From Spongilla lacustris (lineage: Eukaryota; Porifera; Demospongiae; Spongillida; Spongillidae), in assembly GCA_949361645.1 (NCBI GenBank), contig OX442421.1, positions 9,575,484-9,639,483 on the forward strand: a DNA stretch of 64,000 nucleotides, in the 5' to 3' direction. The notes under the pieces are model-generated. The model was not told the DNA's origin and did not search any database. It was given only the letters and a program-made list of their open reading frames with translations. The translations under genes and the position numbers were made by a program. Below are positions 37,441-48,551 of this stretch, piece by piece (the stretch's first letter is position 1; each line of letters opens with the position of its first letter).

Positions 37441-38654
37441 CTACATGTCGTCCATCGTTGATTGAGGGGCTCCTACAAAATGCGGCTGGTATCCAAACAG
37501 TTGGAAATCCAAGGCAAACTTGTTGGTCACATCTTGTAACACTGTTGGTGGAACATTCTCAAAGTAAGCTGCCCTCTCCTCTTCTGAAAGTATGCTGTAG
37601 TATCTTTGCTTCTTTGGGTAATGAACAAGTTTGTCCAACTTCAGAGTAGACAGAAGAAACAAGGCATCTTCCTCAATGGACTCAAAATACCCCACGTAGT
37701 CATAATTGACATAGCAAGGCTGACAAAGATCGACATATGGGCTCCAGTGCTCGTTGAGCAGACTGTTCTCTGTGCCTGCCACATATGCTAGGAATTCTGA
37801 AAAGCTGACATCGTCCCCTTTGGGGTGCACAGGTGGGTTGGGTCGAAAGTTTTGCACTATATACACGCCATATTTCAATTCAAAGTTTCTGAAATGCTCT
37901 CCAAACTTGTTTCTGTAGGCTGAGAGCAGTCTGTCCATTGGGTGACGGACAAACATAAATTTGAAGTAATTCTTCAAGCGGTAGGAAACTTCGTCGTCAG
38001 AGTATGAGCTAAGCAGCTTCATTGAGGAATGGTTAACAGCAGAGATTTCTTCAACAGAGTGGTAGGTACCATAAAGAATACTGAATACCCTTTTCCAGTT
38101 GGCACAGCCCACTTTGGGAACATAGCAGTAGAGAAGGCGCGCCCTGTCATCAACTACTAGGTGCTTCAAGAGATAAGACAGTTGCCAAGGTGAGATTGGT
38201 GACAAAGAGTTAAGGGACATTGCCTGGCATGCGCGCTGGATGCTCTCCTGTACTAGGATTTGTCTAACGACGTGCGTCTGGTTATATTGCGTTTTAGGCC
38301 CTTCCAGGGTACGGACAGAGCTCGGCGTTACACTAGATACATCTCCATCTCGTTGATAAGGGTGCAATTGCACTTCGCTGATAGGTGGACCCAGTTTGGA
38401 AGCTACAGCTCCATCTTGAAACGTGCCTGGGATAACAGGGATATTGGCGAAAACGGTTTGGTTAGTTGCAATTCCACAATTCCATGCCTGTAGCGCTCAC
38501 GTGCTCTGTTTTTTAGAACAATGCTGCCACCTTGTAAAGTCCCTTCCACATTGGCTGCAGCGAGAAGGCAGTAATACGTCACAAGTAGTGCACCAAAGCA
38601 AATAAGGGCGGTAAAGAGCTTGCACGTTCTAGATGACGCGTCATCTTGGAACAT
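37441..38654 (-). CDS. HNK-1-family carbohydrate sulfotransferase (379 aa)
   Basis: Two exons on the minus strand: 38654-38501 and 38426-37441, joined in phase 1 across a 74-nt intron (gtgagc...ttatcccag). Type II Golgi topology: about 11 N-terminal residues, then the membrane helix LFTALICFGALLVTYYCLL. The 5'-phosphosulfate loop is PKVGCANWKR (residues 155-164). The 3'-phosphate motif is RHPMDRLLSAYRNKF (212-226). Both are typical of the CHST8-14 group, which transfers sulfate from PAPS to GalNAc or chondroitin/dermatan chains. Length is normal for the family. The exact acceptor sugar cannot be read from sequence. The ATG at 38654 is chosen because the frame upstream has no earlier ATG. Repeated inverted motifs sit just upstream of the start. 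Confidence 0.92.
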
Positions 38655-39367
38655 GATGCATTGCTGAGACTGGTCTCGTCGCAGACCCAAATGTACGCAA
38701 GGATTACGTACTTTGGTCTGGGTACGAGACTATCGATAATACCGATATACGATCCTGCCGTGGACGACCCACGCTTGCGAATACTAACTCTAGGGAAACA
38801 AAAAAGTTCACTATAAAAAGGTCAAACAAGGTACTAGTAGCTTAAACGTTTGTCTCGTACCCAGACCACGTGATAATCGACATTAAGTTTGGTCAGGGGT
38901 ACGAGGCGAATCTCACGACGGGTATTTTTGCCAAGTTGAGTAGCAGAAAGGAAGTTGGTGGTGTAATGTAACATAGGATCTGAAGGCAACTGAGCTGGAA
39001 ATAAGAACAGTGGAAAGGAATCAATGATACTACTCAATAACATTTCTCGATACAGTAACTACAATGTTTCAAGGGATAGGATGGTATGATTGGTATCACA
39101 AAAGATGACATTTCTGCTATCTGATCACCCACCGGGAGAGAGCAACCGAGCCAAGCCCGCACATTGGGTCATGTTTAGGCAGCCTTACAAGTGCAGACCA
39201 CATTGGACTTAGGAACGTTATTGGGGAGTGAGAAAGCATCTTCAAGCTTGACTCCTGTGTTCGTTACGTATTTAAAATTGTGCGCGTGCGCATGGGTTAA
39301 ACCGTTAATATCGGTGTGTTATCCCTAATACTATTAATAACAGAGTCATCTACGTATACTCCTGGAA
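38655..39367. promoter_or_regulatory. Divergent intergenic region between the sulfotransferase and NRBP
   Basis: The two genes diverge from this 713-bp interval, so it should hold both promoters. Four copies of a 16-17 nt motif in alternating orientation lie at 38673-38689, 38714-38730, 38852-38868 and 38890-38906 (tggtctgggtacgagac and its complement). No TATA box with good spacing was identified. Confidence 0.5.
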
Positions 39368-42300
39368 ATGCCCAGATCTCCAACTAGCTCAAAGGTGACT
39401 GCAGGTTTGCCTGTTCCTGAATGCAACTCCGCCGATAGGGAGTTGTCGGATGGCGAAGAAGAGAACCAGAGTTTGGAGACAAGTCATAATGGAAGATGGC
39501 AGAAAACCAAACAACAGGTAAAACGAGCGGGGGATCCACTGCTCCGATGATGAGCCCGTGTGTTCTAAGGTGGCACGTGATGTGCCGGGCATTGACGCAG
39601 CCTACCTGGCAATGGACACGGAGAATGGTGTGGAAGTGGTTTGGAACGAAGTGTGTTACTCTAACAGGAGAGCATCAAGGGGGGGACACGGCAAGGTTTG
39701 TAGCTGACCCTGTGTGGTGTATTTGGCGTATGTGTATACCATTGTTTTTATGTTCAGTTTAATATCGTTTTTAATAACAGGAGAGGCTTGTGAAAATTCT
39801 TCAGAAGCTGACAGAAGTGAAGGTACTAATACTGGTCAATATGTAAGGTTATGTAAGGTACTAATACTGGTCAATATGTAAGGTTATGTAAGGTACTGTG
39901 TCAGTACTATGGAGGCCCTCATAGCAGTACACACACAGCAGTTGATAGATGATGACATATGATCAAGCTTTATTTCAATGACACCATCATGTCCCCCAGC
40001 ATTACAATATTATCAACTTTGTGGATTTCTGGCATGACAAAGTCAACCAGTTGGACAGGGTGAGTAGGAAATTGGAGTCATTCCTTATTTCCTGTTATTT
40101 TTTTATTTCCCATCTCCCCCTCCCCCCCCCCCCCCCCAAAAAAAAAAAAAACTCTTTTTGGTTGACATTTTGTGTTCTATGTATCAGCTGGTCTTCATCA
40201 CTGAATACATCACGTCAGGCTCCCTGCTTCAGTTCCTTAAGATGACTAAGAAGTCTGTTAATCCACGGGTAAGCACTGTGGTGCCCAGGCCTACTATAGT
40301 GCCCAGGCCTGCACACAGGCCTGCACATGCACTGTGGTGCCCAGGCCTGCACATGCACTGTGGTGCCCAGGCCTGCACATGCACTGTGGTGCCCAGGCCT
40401 GCACATGCACTGTGGTGCCCAGGCCTGCACATGCACTGTGGTGCCCAGGCCTGCACATGCACTGTGGTGCCCAGGCCTGCACATGCACTGTGGTGCCCAG
40501 GCCTGCACATGCACTGTGGTGCCCAGGCCTGCACATGCACTGTGGTGCCCAGGCCTGCACATGCACTGTGGTGCCCAGGCCTGCACATGCACTGTGGTGC
40601 CCAGGCCTGCACATGCACTGTGGTGCCCAGGCCTGCACATGCACTGTGGTGCCCAGGCCTGCACATGCACTGTGGTGCCCAGGCCTGCACATGCACTGTG
40701 GTGCCCAGGCCTGCACATGCACTGTGGTGCCCAGGCCTACACATGCACTGTGGTGCCCAGGCCTACACATGCACTGTGGTGCCCAGGCCTACACATGCAC
40801 TGTGCCCAGGCCTGCACATGCACTGTGGTGCCCAGGCCTGCACATGCACTGTGGTGCCCAGGCCTACACATGCACTGTGCCCAGGCCTGCACATGCACTG
40901 TGGTGCCCAGGCCTGCACATGCACTGTGGTGCCCAGGCCTGCACATGCACTGTGGTGCCCAGGCCTGTACAAGCACTATGGTGCCCCTGGAGGCCTGTAC
41001 AAGTACTATAGTGCCCAGGCCTGTACAAGTACTATGGTGCCCAGGCCTGTAGCATGCACTATGGTGCCCAGGCCAGTACATGTGCTAACTCTAATCAGTG
41101 CACTCTCCATTGCAGATATGGCGGAGATGGTGTAGACAAATTTTGTCAGCACTAAGGTGGGTGTGGCTAGAATAATGTATCACTGCTTTGAATCTTGTAA
41201 CCACTGATCCAGTGAGTACGTGTATCCACTTGTACATGCGGGATATCTATAATCGTTAATTTCATAGTATTGTGGCATCACCTCCACATGTAAATAACCC
41301 TTGGTGTTATCCTGTGACTGTTACTTCATCTTAAAGGGAAGGATTTTAAACATTCTCCACCTTCACCATTTGTTGAAGCTGTACAACTACTTAATTTAAG
41401 CATTGCCGTTAGAACCTAATACTCAAGTGCACATAGCAAGTTTGAAATCAATACTTTGTTAACTGCTTCATTATTGTATACACCAATCATTAGGGCATGG
41501 TGGAAATCATTAGGGCATGGTGGAAATCATTAGGGCATGGTGGAAATCATTAGGGCATGGTGGAAATCATTAGGGCATGGTGGAAATCATTAGGGCATGG
41601 TGGAAATCATTAGGGCATGGTGGAAATCATTAGGGCATGGTGGAAATCATTAGGGCATGGTGGAAATCATTAGGGCATGGTGGAAATCATTAATTTACGA
41701 ACAGACAGCATTTGTTCCTGTGTGGTTCCCGCAAATAGTAGTTCCAAAGTGTTCCCACGATTTCTGTTGCTTTTAATATGAATGCATAACTGGTATAGTG
41801 ACAATCCTGACCAAACATTTATTAACATAGGTTCCCGCAAAGTTCCCGCTTCGCGTTCGTACATTAAATCTCTGCAATTCAATCAGTGTGTATTACAGGG
41901 GATTCCTGGGGATGGCTGTCCCCAGGAAGTAAATATACATGTAGAGTGTTACTTTGGTCATATAGGGGTGAGAGTCGCTGTCCTTACTGCTGTTCTTTCC
42001 AGTTACCTGCACGAGAATGATATAGTACATGGCAACTTGTCTCTGGCTTCCATCTTTATCCAGCATGATGGTCTTATCAAGATTGGCTCAGGTATCTGAC
42101 CATATGGAACCAGCATCTTCCCCCCCCCCCCCCAACCCTTCTCCTCTTTCCCCCTCCCTCCCTCCCTCCCTCCCTCCCTCCCTCCCTCCCTCCCTCCCTC
42201 CCTCCCTCCCTCCCTCCCTCCCTCCCTCCCTCCCTCCCTCCCTCCCTCCCTCCCTCCCTCCCTCCCTCCCTCCCTCCCTCCCTCCCTCCCTCCCTCCCTC

Positions 42301-43156
42301 CCTCCCTCCCTCCCTCCCTCCCTCCCTCCCTCCCTCCCTCCCTCCCTCCCTCCCTCCCTCCCTCCCTCCCTCCCTCCCTCCCTCCCTCCCTCCCTCCCTC
42401 CCTCCCTCCCTCCCTCCCTCCCTCCCTCCCTCCCTCCCTCCCTCCCTCCCTCCCTCCCTCCCTCCCTCCCTCCCTCCCTCCCCCCTCCCTCCCTCCCTCC
42501 CTCCCTCCCTCCCTCCCTCATCCACTCACTCCCTCCCTCCCTCCCTCATTTGCAGTCTCCCCTGATGCTATTCAAGAGCATGTGAAGTCATATCTGGAGA
42601 ACTCAGAATTTGTTTACCTTCACTACTCAGCCCCGGAATATGCTACATGTTAGTTAGTCTGTCTGTTGTGTCTTGCAGTGTTCTCATGTGCGCTCGTGTG
42701 CAAGTAGCGTCCACTGTGGACACGCCTGTTGACATCTATGCCTTTGGAATCTGTGCCTTGGAGGTGAGTCTTTTTGCTAGCACCTTGTGTAGATGTGCAC
42801 TTACCCTACCTTGTGGGAGGGGGAATGGAGCATCTTTAAAAACAATGTCACAAAGCGTGTAGTTGAAAGTGTTTGTCAGCACGTATGTACAAGGAGATGG
42901 TTAATGAAAAGGCATGGGGACTAGCTGGTGGGATAAGGCATGGGGACTAGCTGGTGGGGTAAGGCATGGGGACTAGCTGGTGGGGTAAGGCATGGGGACT
43001 AGCTGGTGGGGTAAGGCATGGGGACCTAAGTGGTGGGATAAGGCATGGGGACCTAACTGGTGGGATAAGGCATGGGGACCTAACTGGTGGGGTAAGCAGT
43101 GGCAAGGTGGCTTGTCTCTCACTGGGGGGGCAAATATACAGACTGCCGCCCCCCCC

Positions 43157-43192
<36 letters not shown>

Positions 43193-46100
43193 GCCTTTCT
43201 GTCAGAATTTCTTATCTCGTTACAGGGGCGAATGCAGGATTTTGGCGAGGAGGGGGTGGGTTCCACATGGATAATTGATGTGTTGACGACAGGGAGGGGC
43301 GCGCGAAAATTTTTCCACAGATTGTATTGCAAACTAAGGCAATCAACACCAATAAATAGTGCCCTCTGTTCGAGCAGCACGATAACAACAAAAACTGGTA
43401 GCAATTAACACGTAGCCGATTCTAGATCTCATGACATCAGTCAAGCCGAAGTTTTGGCGGAACTATTTTCAACTACATGTATAGAGCAATGTACTTGGAT
43501 TGTTTACGTACGTAACCGTACTATTACGTAACAAATGCTATAAATATATATCACGTGGGGTGAAATCCCGCCTTCTTTCCTCCGATCGCCGACGTTCGCT
43601 ATTGATGAACTCGTCTCCAGCATTATGACTCTATACTACATAAATAATCATCTTAATTAAACACATTTCGAGTAATTTGCTTGGCGGCTGGTGTGCCCCT
43701 ATCGTCATTTTGGCGCCCCCTTTTTAAGGCCAGCTGGGGGGGCAATTGCCCCCCCTGCCCCCCCGGCCACCTCGCCACTGGGGGTAAGGCATGGGGACCT
43801 AACTGGTGGGGTAAGGCGTGGGGACCTAAGTGGTGGGATAAGGCATGGGGACCTAACTGGTGGGGTAAGGCACGGGGACCTAACTGGTGGGGTAAGGCAT
43901 GGGGACCTAACTGGTGGGGTAAGGCATGGGGACCTAACTGGTGGGGTAAGGCATGGGGACCTAAGTGGTGGGATAAGGCATGGGGACCTAAGAGGTGGGG
44001 TAAGGCATGGGGACCTAAGTGGTGGGATAAGGCATGGGGACCTAAGTGGTGGGGTAAGGCATGGGGACCTAAGTGGTGGGGTAAGGCATGTAAGACCCCC
44101 TAGCGGGTTAGGGGCAAAGCCCCAGGCACCAATGCTTTTTTTATTAGGTAAAGTTTAGGTACAGTGGTAGTAAACTAAGTTTAATGCAGAGAGTTGCTCT
44201 GTGTTATATAGCGTTACTAAGCTGACTATAGTGACGTTGCTAAGGCCAGATGTAAACATATGTTTTGGCAGATGCATTCAATGAACGATCCTAACCAATC
44301 CTATGCTGTGCATGAGTGCCCAATAGCATTGCAGGGCGTCCTTCTCCCCATAACACCCCCTATCCAATCAAATCATCCCAAACTGTTGTCGATATGGTTA
44401 CAGGTTTGTATTGTATTTAAGCGAGGGCTCCATGGGGGCAGCACTCCAGTCATAGCCTTGACTGCGGCCAGTTGCTCACCCACCCTCCGCTCTTCCCCTC
44501 TCTCTATTATGTATTTCAATGTGTACATGTATATGCAGTTTGATCAATGGTGGGCGACACCCTCCGGGCTTCTACCCTGGGACAGCCACCAAACCATGGT
44601 TGGTTTTGGGACACAGGCCGACCCAATGGTGACCAGCGTCACCCATTGGTCCCTGTAGGCCCAGTAGTACGAGGCACAGCTGCTACATGCCTGGCTGCGG
44701 CTGTCGCCTGCCCCCATTATGGGCCAAACACAACCACGATTCTTAGCATGGGGTAGGGGGTACATTTACTCAGCCTGTAAGAGCAATTAGATGGCATTAA
44801 CATTGTGCTCAAAACACAAAACTGCGTGCAAAACGGAAATTGTCATGAATAATACATTTAAATTAGGCAATTTTCAATTGTAAGAATTGCTAGATCTAGC
44901 ATGTACTACAATTGTCAAGTAAGGATGCTTGAAACAACAGTTCTCTGGGATGGGCTTGCACAAATGCCTTGCAGATTTCATCCACAGTATAGTACATGGC
45001 GGATGCAGATTGAAAAGCGTTTTCCGTCATAACTGTTCTTGCACATGTTTTGATCCTTCTCATTAAATAGCAAAAGCTAAGTTGGCGACACCTAGCAAGT
45101 GCTCTCTGTGACCATTTCCATGTGTACAGTGCCCGGATCTCCCACAGGATCATCTCCATGTTTTAATAACTGAATATATATGACGAAACACGTAATTATT
45201 AATTACAATCCTGATTAATGTGCAATGTGGATCAATTCTTGCCTTGCATGGAAGCACCTTTAGGTAATTTCCAATTAATTAGTGAATATTAATATTTTCC
45301 TTATGGGTCTCAAAGGGCCCCCCCCCCCCCCCCCCCCCCCCTATGTCAGTGGCCCTAGTTGATGTACTCAGGCCTTTCTAAGCTCGTCCCCAGGCCTGTC
45401 CTAAGATTAGGTCCCCAGTCTTTTGTCCTTGGAGAACGTACAGTAATTTATAAGTACAGGGTGTTGCTAAGGTGTTGGTGTTGCTAAGGTGTTTTTGGTG
45501 TTGCTACGGTGTTTTGGTGTTGCATGAGGTGCCAGTTATGGGATATCTTCTGACCACTACCACTACTACACTGCTGACTTCAGATGTTCAACCGCGAACT
45601 CCTGGACAAAGCTGACACATTGTCAGCGTCTGACATGAAGGAAATGATTGAAAAATCCTTAGACAGTTTGGCTGACCCATTGAAGCAGTTCATAAAGTTG
45701 TGTACAAGTGAAGTGCCTGAACAGAGACCGCGAGCGGCTGACATTCTGAACCATCCAGTCCTGCAAGATGTGTGTGTTGTGTGTGTGGTCTTGTGTGCCA
45801 TGGGCTCCATTCCATTCCATCCCAACTGAACACCATGTCACACTGTTCCACTCATTGTACCACCACCTACACTCACACTGTAACACTCCATCCCATCACA
45901 CTATCACCCTCCCACTACATCCACCATCACACTATCACCCTCCCACTACATCCACCATCACACTATCACCCTCCCACTACATCCACCATCACACTATCAC
46001 CCTCCCACTACATCCACCATCACACTATCACCCTCCCACTACATCCACCATCACACTATCACCCTCCCACTCATTTCACAGGTCTATAATTTGAAGCTGT

Positions 46101-48238
46101 TGAGTGCTATGGCAATAGGATCCAAAGTAGAAGTGGAGGCTCAACTAGGTACAGTGTGGGTGGGTGTGTGGGTGGGTGGGTGTGTGCTTATGTGGTTGTG
46201 AATATACATGTTGTATGATTGTGGGCAGGTATGTGGGTGAGGTGAAAGTTCAAGAGTTCATTTGCAATGATAGAAATATCTAGGCATAGGCACAGGAACG
46301 ATTGGTGCCTCTCCTCCCCATTCCTACACCATCATTGTACATGTATCCAATACATATGCTAAGTGTTTGAACATATCTGATCACCATTTGGGTGGGGGAG
46401 GGGTTTATTGTGCTCAGTAAGTGTTCTTGGTAAGTTATTTGATACAGGGCTGTGTTGTTAGCAAGACCTTAATGAATAATAGGCCCTTAAATGTAGGCTG
46501 TTAATATTGTAATGAGATCATCCTGTTCCTTAGTAGGGGATGTAATGTTTTGTGTGAAGTGGATCACCTGGCTGGCTTGAATCTTTTCAATTTGAGGTCA
46601 ACAGGATAGTAGAAACCATACAGAGAAGCTTGTACACATAGGGAGAGGGAGGAGTTACATGTGGTGCGAGTTATTAGTGGGATACGTTATTAGTGGAAGG
46701 ATTTGTGCATGAAGAATAGTTATAAGGTAGTGATCTGTGCTTTCAGTTGTAATGTATTTGTGGGAGTTCCTAAGAACAGCACTTTCCACTGGATGAATAC
46801 ATACTAAAGATGATATAGCCATGTTGCATGACAAGGTCATATTTCGTGATTGCAGTGACATGCCATACATGTAGTTGAACCTGTACTTCCTCCATATTGG
46901 ACCATAATATTTGCATCTACAATGTTGCATAATGTCTGTTGTCTGTTACCTGTTAGTTAACTATTAGTTAACTATTAGTTATCCACTGGTGAACCACCCT
47001 TACACCACACAGAACGTTGGGATCAGCAGCACACAAGTGAGCCAGATCGTGTGGTGGCCGAGGTGTATGGAGAAGACCACCGCCTAGTGAGAGAATGGAG
47101 AATCATGTTAGTGGGGGGGGGGGGGGGGGGGGGTTCTGGGAGCATTGACTTTACACATGACCATATCTTCCCAGACCTACTCAAGCTAGGGTGGACCTGG
47201 ATAAGCTGTTTGAAGAGGCCATACATGATGTCCTGTATGACCCTGTCAGCCAAACACACATGATACCAAAGAAGCAGCCGAGGTACGTTGGAGGGGAGGG
47301 GAGGGGAGGGGAGGGGAGGGGAGGGGAGGGGAGGGGAGGGGAGGTGATATGATATGCTTATAATCTTAGGGAGTGGGTGGAGATGGACATGGTTTGTTTT
47401 GATAAGGAATATAGAGGCACCCCCTATAATTATGGTGTTAGTCCAGAAGCCCTTCATTTCACTTGGAGTTGTCAGATTTCAGGCCTCCAATCATCTGTTC
47501 CCTCCTACACACATACCAGTCTTACTGTCATAGTTCAGGCATCATGTGGAGAGAGTATTACATAACACTGGCATTGGTGTGGTGACCATGGCTGTTGCAC
47601 CTGCTGCTTATGACCACAATTTGTCTCATTCTTTCCACCCCCTTATTACCTGCCCCCACTGCTGCTCCCTTCTTTGTCTCTGCCATCTTCAGAACAACTT
47701 TGCTCAATGGAGCAGGAGAGAGTTCTGCTCAGGTGGAGTCAAGGAAGGTATTTGTCTTCTCCAATGATTGGTACTGTGTGCTTGCTTGTGGTAGGGGGTA
47801 GCACCTTTCCCTTGTGTTATGGAGGCTTTCTGTTTTGCCAATAAGTTGATGTGTTCCCTTAGATTATCCATGTGGATTGTGATTTAAGCTATGACAAAGA
47901 GGCTGATACCAGGGAACTGTCACTGTCAGTGAAGTTTGATGATCATGTTGTGAGAGAGATAAAGAGCAAGTTAATCAATGGTTAGTGGATATTGGAAGAG
48001 ATGTGGGACTAGTGGATTTGTGTGACCTGACCCTCTGGTTGCTAGGAGACAATCCTGAGGAGCTGGCAAGTGACTTGCACATAAATGGCCTCATATGCAA
48101 GGTAGGGGGTGTGTCCTGCATTTATGTTACAGTTGTTGTAGCTGTCACATACCCACCCCTCCCCACACTCAGGATGACAAACAGAAGATAGCAAGTGCAA
48201 TAATGGAAAAGCTACGAGGAAATGATTCATCTTCCTAG
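39368..48238 (+). CDS. NRBP: Nuclear receptor-binding protein-like pseudokinase (about 506 aa)
   Basis: Exons: 39368-39517, 39570-39695, 39781-39822, 40000-40059, 40188-40268, 41116-41156, 42003-42091, 42556-42648, 42708-42763, 45584-45769, 46082-46148, 47013-47106, 47175-47282, 47693-47747, 47863-47980, 48013-48101 and 48173-48238. It follows human NRBP1: GRWQK, VPGIDAAYLAMDTENGVEVVWNEV-type start (in parts), FITEYITSGSL, then VHGNLSLASIFIQHDGLIKI. The VAIK lysine is replaced (WNEV, N76), HRD is HGN (176-178) and DFG is IGS. It is therefore a catalytically impaired scaffold linked in other animals to Rab/ER-Golgi traffic and ubiquitin-ligase adaptors. The 47981-48012 break is either a 32-nt intron or a frameshift; see findings. 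Introns hold several arrays and a hAT-like MITE. Confidence 0.95.
40271..41085. repeat. 26-bp minisatellite, about 30 copies
   Basis: The unit is gcccaggcctgcacatgcac tgtggt, with degenerate copies toward the 3' end. It starts within a few bases of the NRBP exon 5 donor (cgg|gtaagcactgtggtgccc), so the donor region is itself the first partial unit. Open frames in both orientations are artefacts. Confidence 0.97.
41491..41692. repeat. 20-bp minisatellite, 10 copies
   Basis: Ten identical or nearly identical copies of aaatcattagggcatggtgg in an NRBP intron. Confidence 0.97.
42150..42546. repeat. (CCCT)n polypyrimidine tract of about 400 bp
   Basis: Almost pure CCCT tetranucleotides, with pyrimidine on the sense strand, ending right before the acceptor of the NRBP exon at 42556. 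A mirror-repeat purine-pyrimidine tract of this size can form triplex DNA. The Pro-Ser and Gly-Arg-Glu open frames are artefacts. Confidence 0.97.
42905..43096. repeat. 26/27-bp minisatellite, left half (interrupted by MITE)
   Basis: The unit is ggtggggtaaggcatgggga plus cctaact or ctagct. Its continuation is at 43781-44092, on the other side of an inserted element. Confidence 0.95.
43097..43780. mobile_element. hAT-like MITE, 684 bp
   Basis: The left end is cagtggcaaggtggc and the right end is gccacctcgccactg, forming inverted termini that start CAGTGGC as in many hAT elements. It is flanked by the direct 8-bp duplication ggggtaag at 43089-43096 and 43781-43788, the length hAT transposases make. 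The insertion splits a minisatellite in an NRBP intron. It has no transposase, so it is non-autonomous. Confidence 0.85.
43781..44092. repeat. 26/27-bp minisatellite, right half
   Basis: About eleven copies of the ggtggggtaaggcatgggga cctaac(t) unit after the MITE. Together with 42905-43096 it was one array before the insertion. Confidence 0.95.
44896..45159 (-). other. Unassigned 87-codon open frame in an NRBP intron
   Basis: ATG-initiated minus-strand frame with a mixed, non-repetitive composition (YTWKWSQRALARCRQL, YYTVDEICKAF). It could be a fragment of a transposon protein. No family was recognised, and there is no splice or promoter support. Confidence 0.2.
45893..46072. repeat. 28-bp minisatellite, about 6 copies
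   Basis: The unit is ccatcacactatcaccctcc cactacat, ending at the acceptor of the NRBP exon at 46082, so it supplies the polypyrimidine tract. Confidence 0.95.
47293..47343. repeat. (GGGGA)n microsatellite
   Basis: About ten GGGGA pentamers directly after the donor at 47283 in NRBP. Confidence 0.97.
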
Positions 48239-48551
48239 TGCTTTATCATTTGTTAGAACACGAACATGTAAAATATGTGGTTTTGTGTTCCACGTTTGCT
48301 GTGTATTACATGTATTTGACTGTTCATTCATTGGCTCCATTTTGTCTAATCATGGCCATGTTTGGCTAAGACATACCCAATGAATCCATCAGCTTTCAAA
48401 AAGTGGATTGATACACACATGGGTTAACATACATGATTGTTTACAGGTTGAATATACAAAATGATAAAGAAAGAATATGTAGCAAATGATAGAAGGATAG
48501 ACTTGAGTTGGATAAAGATTGTTGTATAGATGTTAGATTATGGAGTCAGTG
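48239..48551. other. Convergent 3' spacer between NRBP and AP-2
   Basis: 313 bp holding both 3' UTRs. No gene is seen. Confidence 0.5.

Noticed and set aside
38655..38690. Upstream extension of the sulfotransferase to a TTG codon at 38690
   Set aside because: Animals initiate at ATG; the first in-frame ATG is at 38654 and gives the normal short cytosolic tail.
40158..41135. Open frames of up to 325 codons over the His/Cys-rich array
   Set aside because: 26-bp minisatellite in an NRBP intron. Only the first part (40188-40268) is an exon.
42003..42565. Poly-PPSL and poly-GREGG open frames
   Set aside because: CCCT microsatellite between two NRBP exons.
44540..44760. Possible SINE or tRNA-like sequence with a small hairpin (ccaatggtga...tcacccattgg)
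   Set aside because: No A/B-box pair, no cloverleaf and no tail could be identified; too weak to call.
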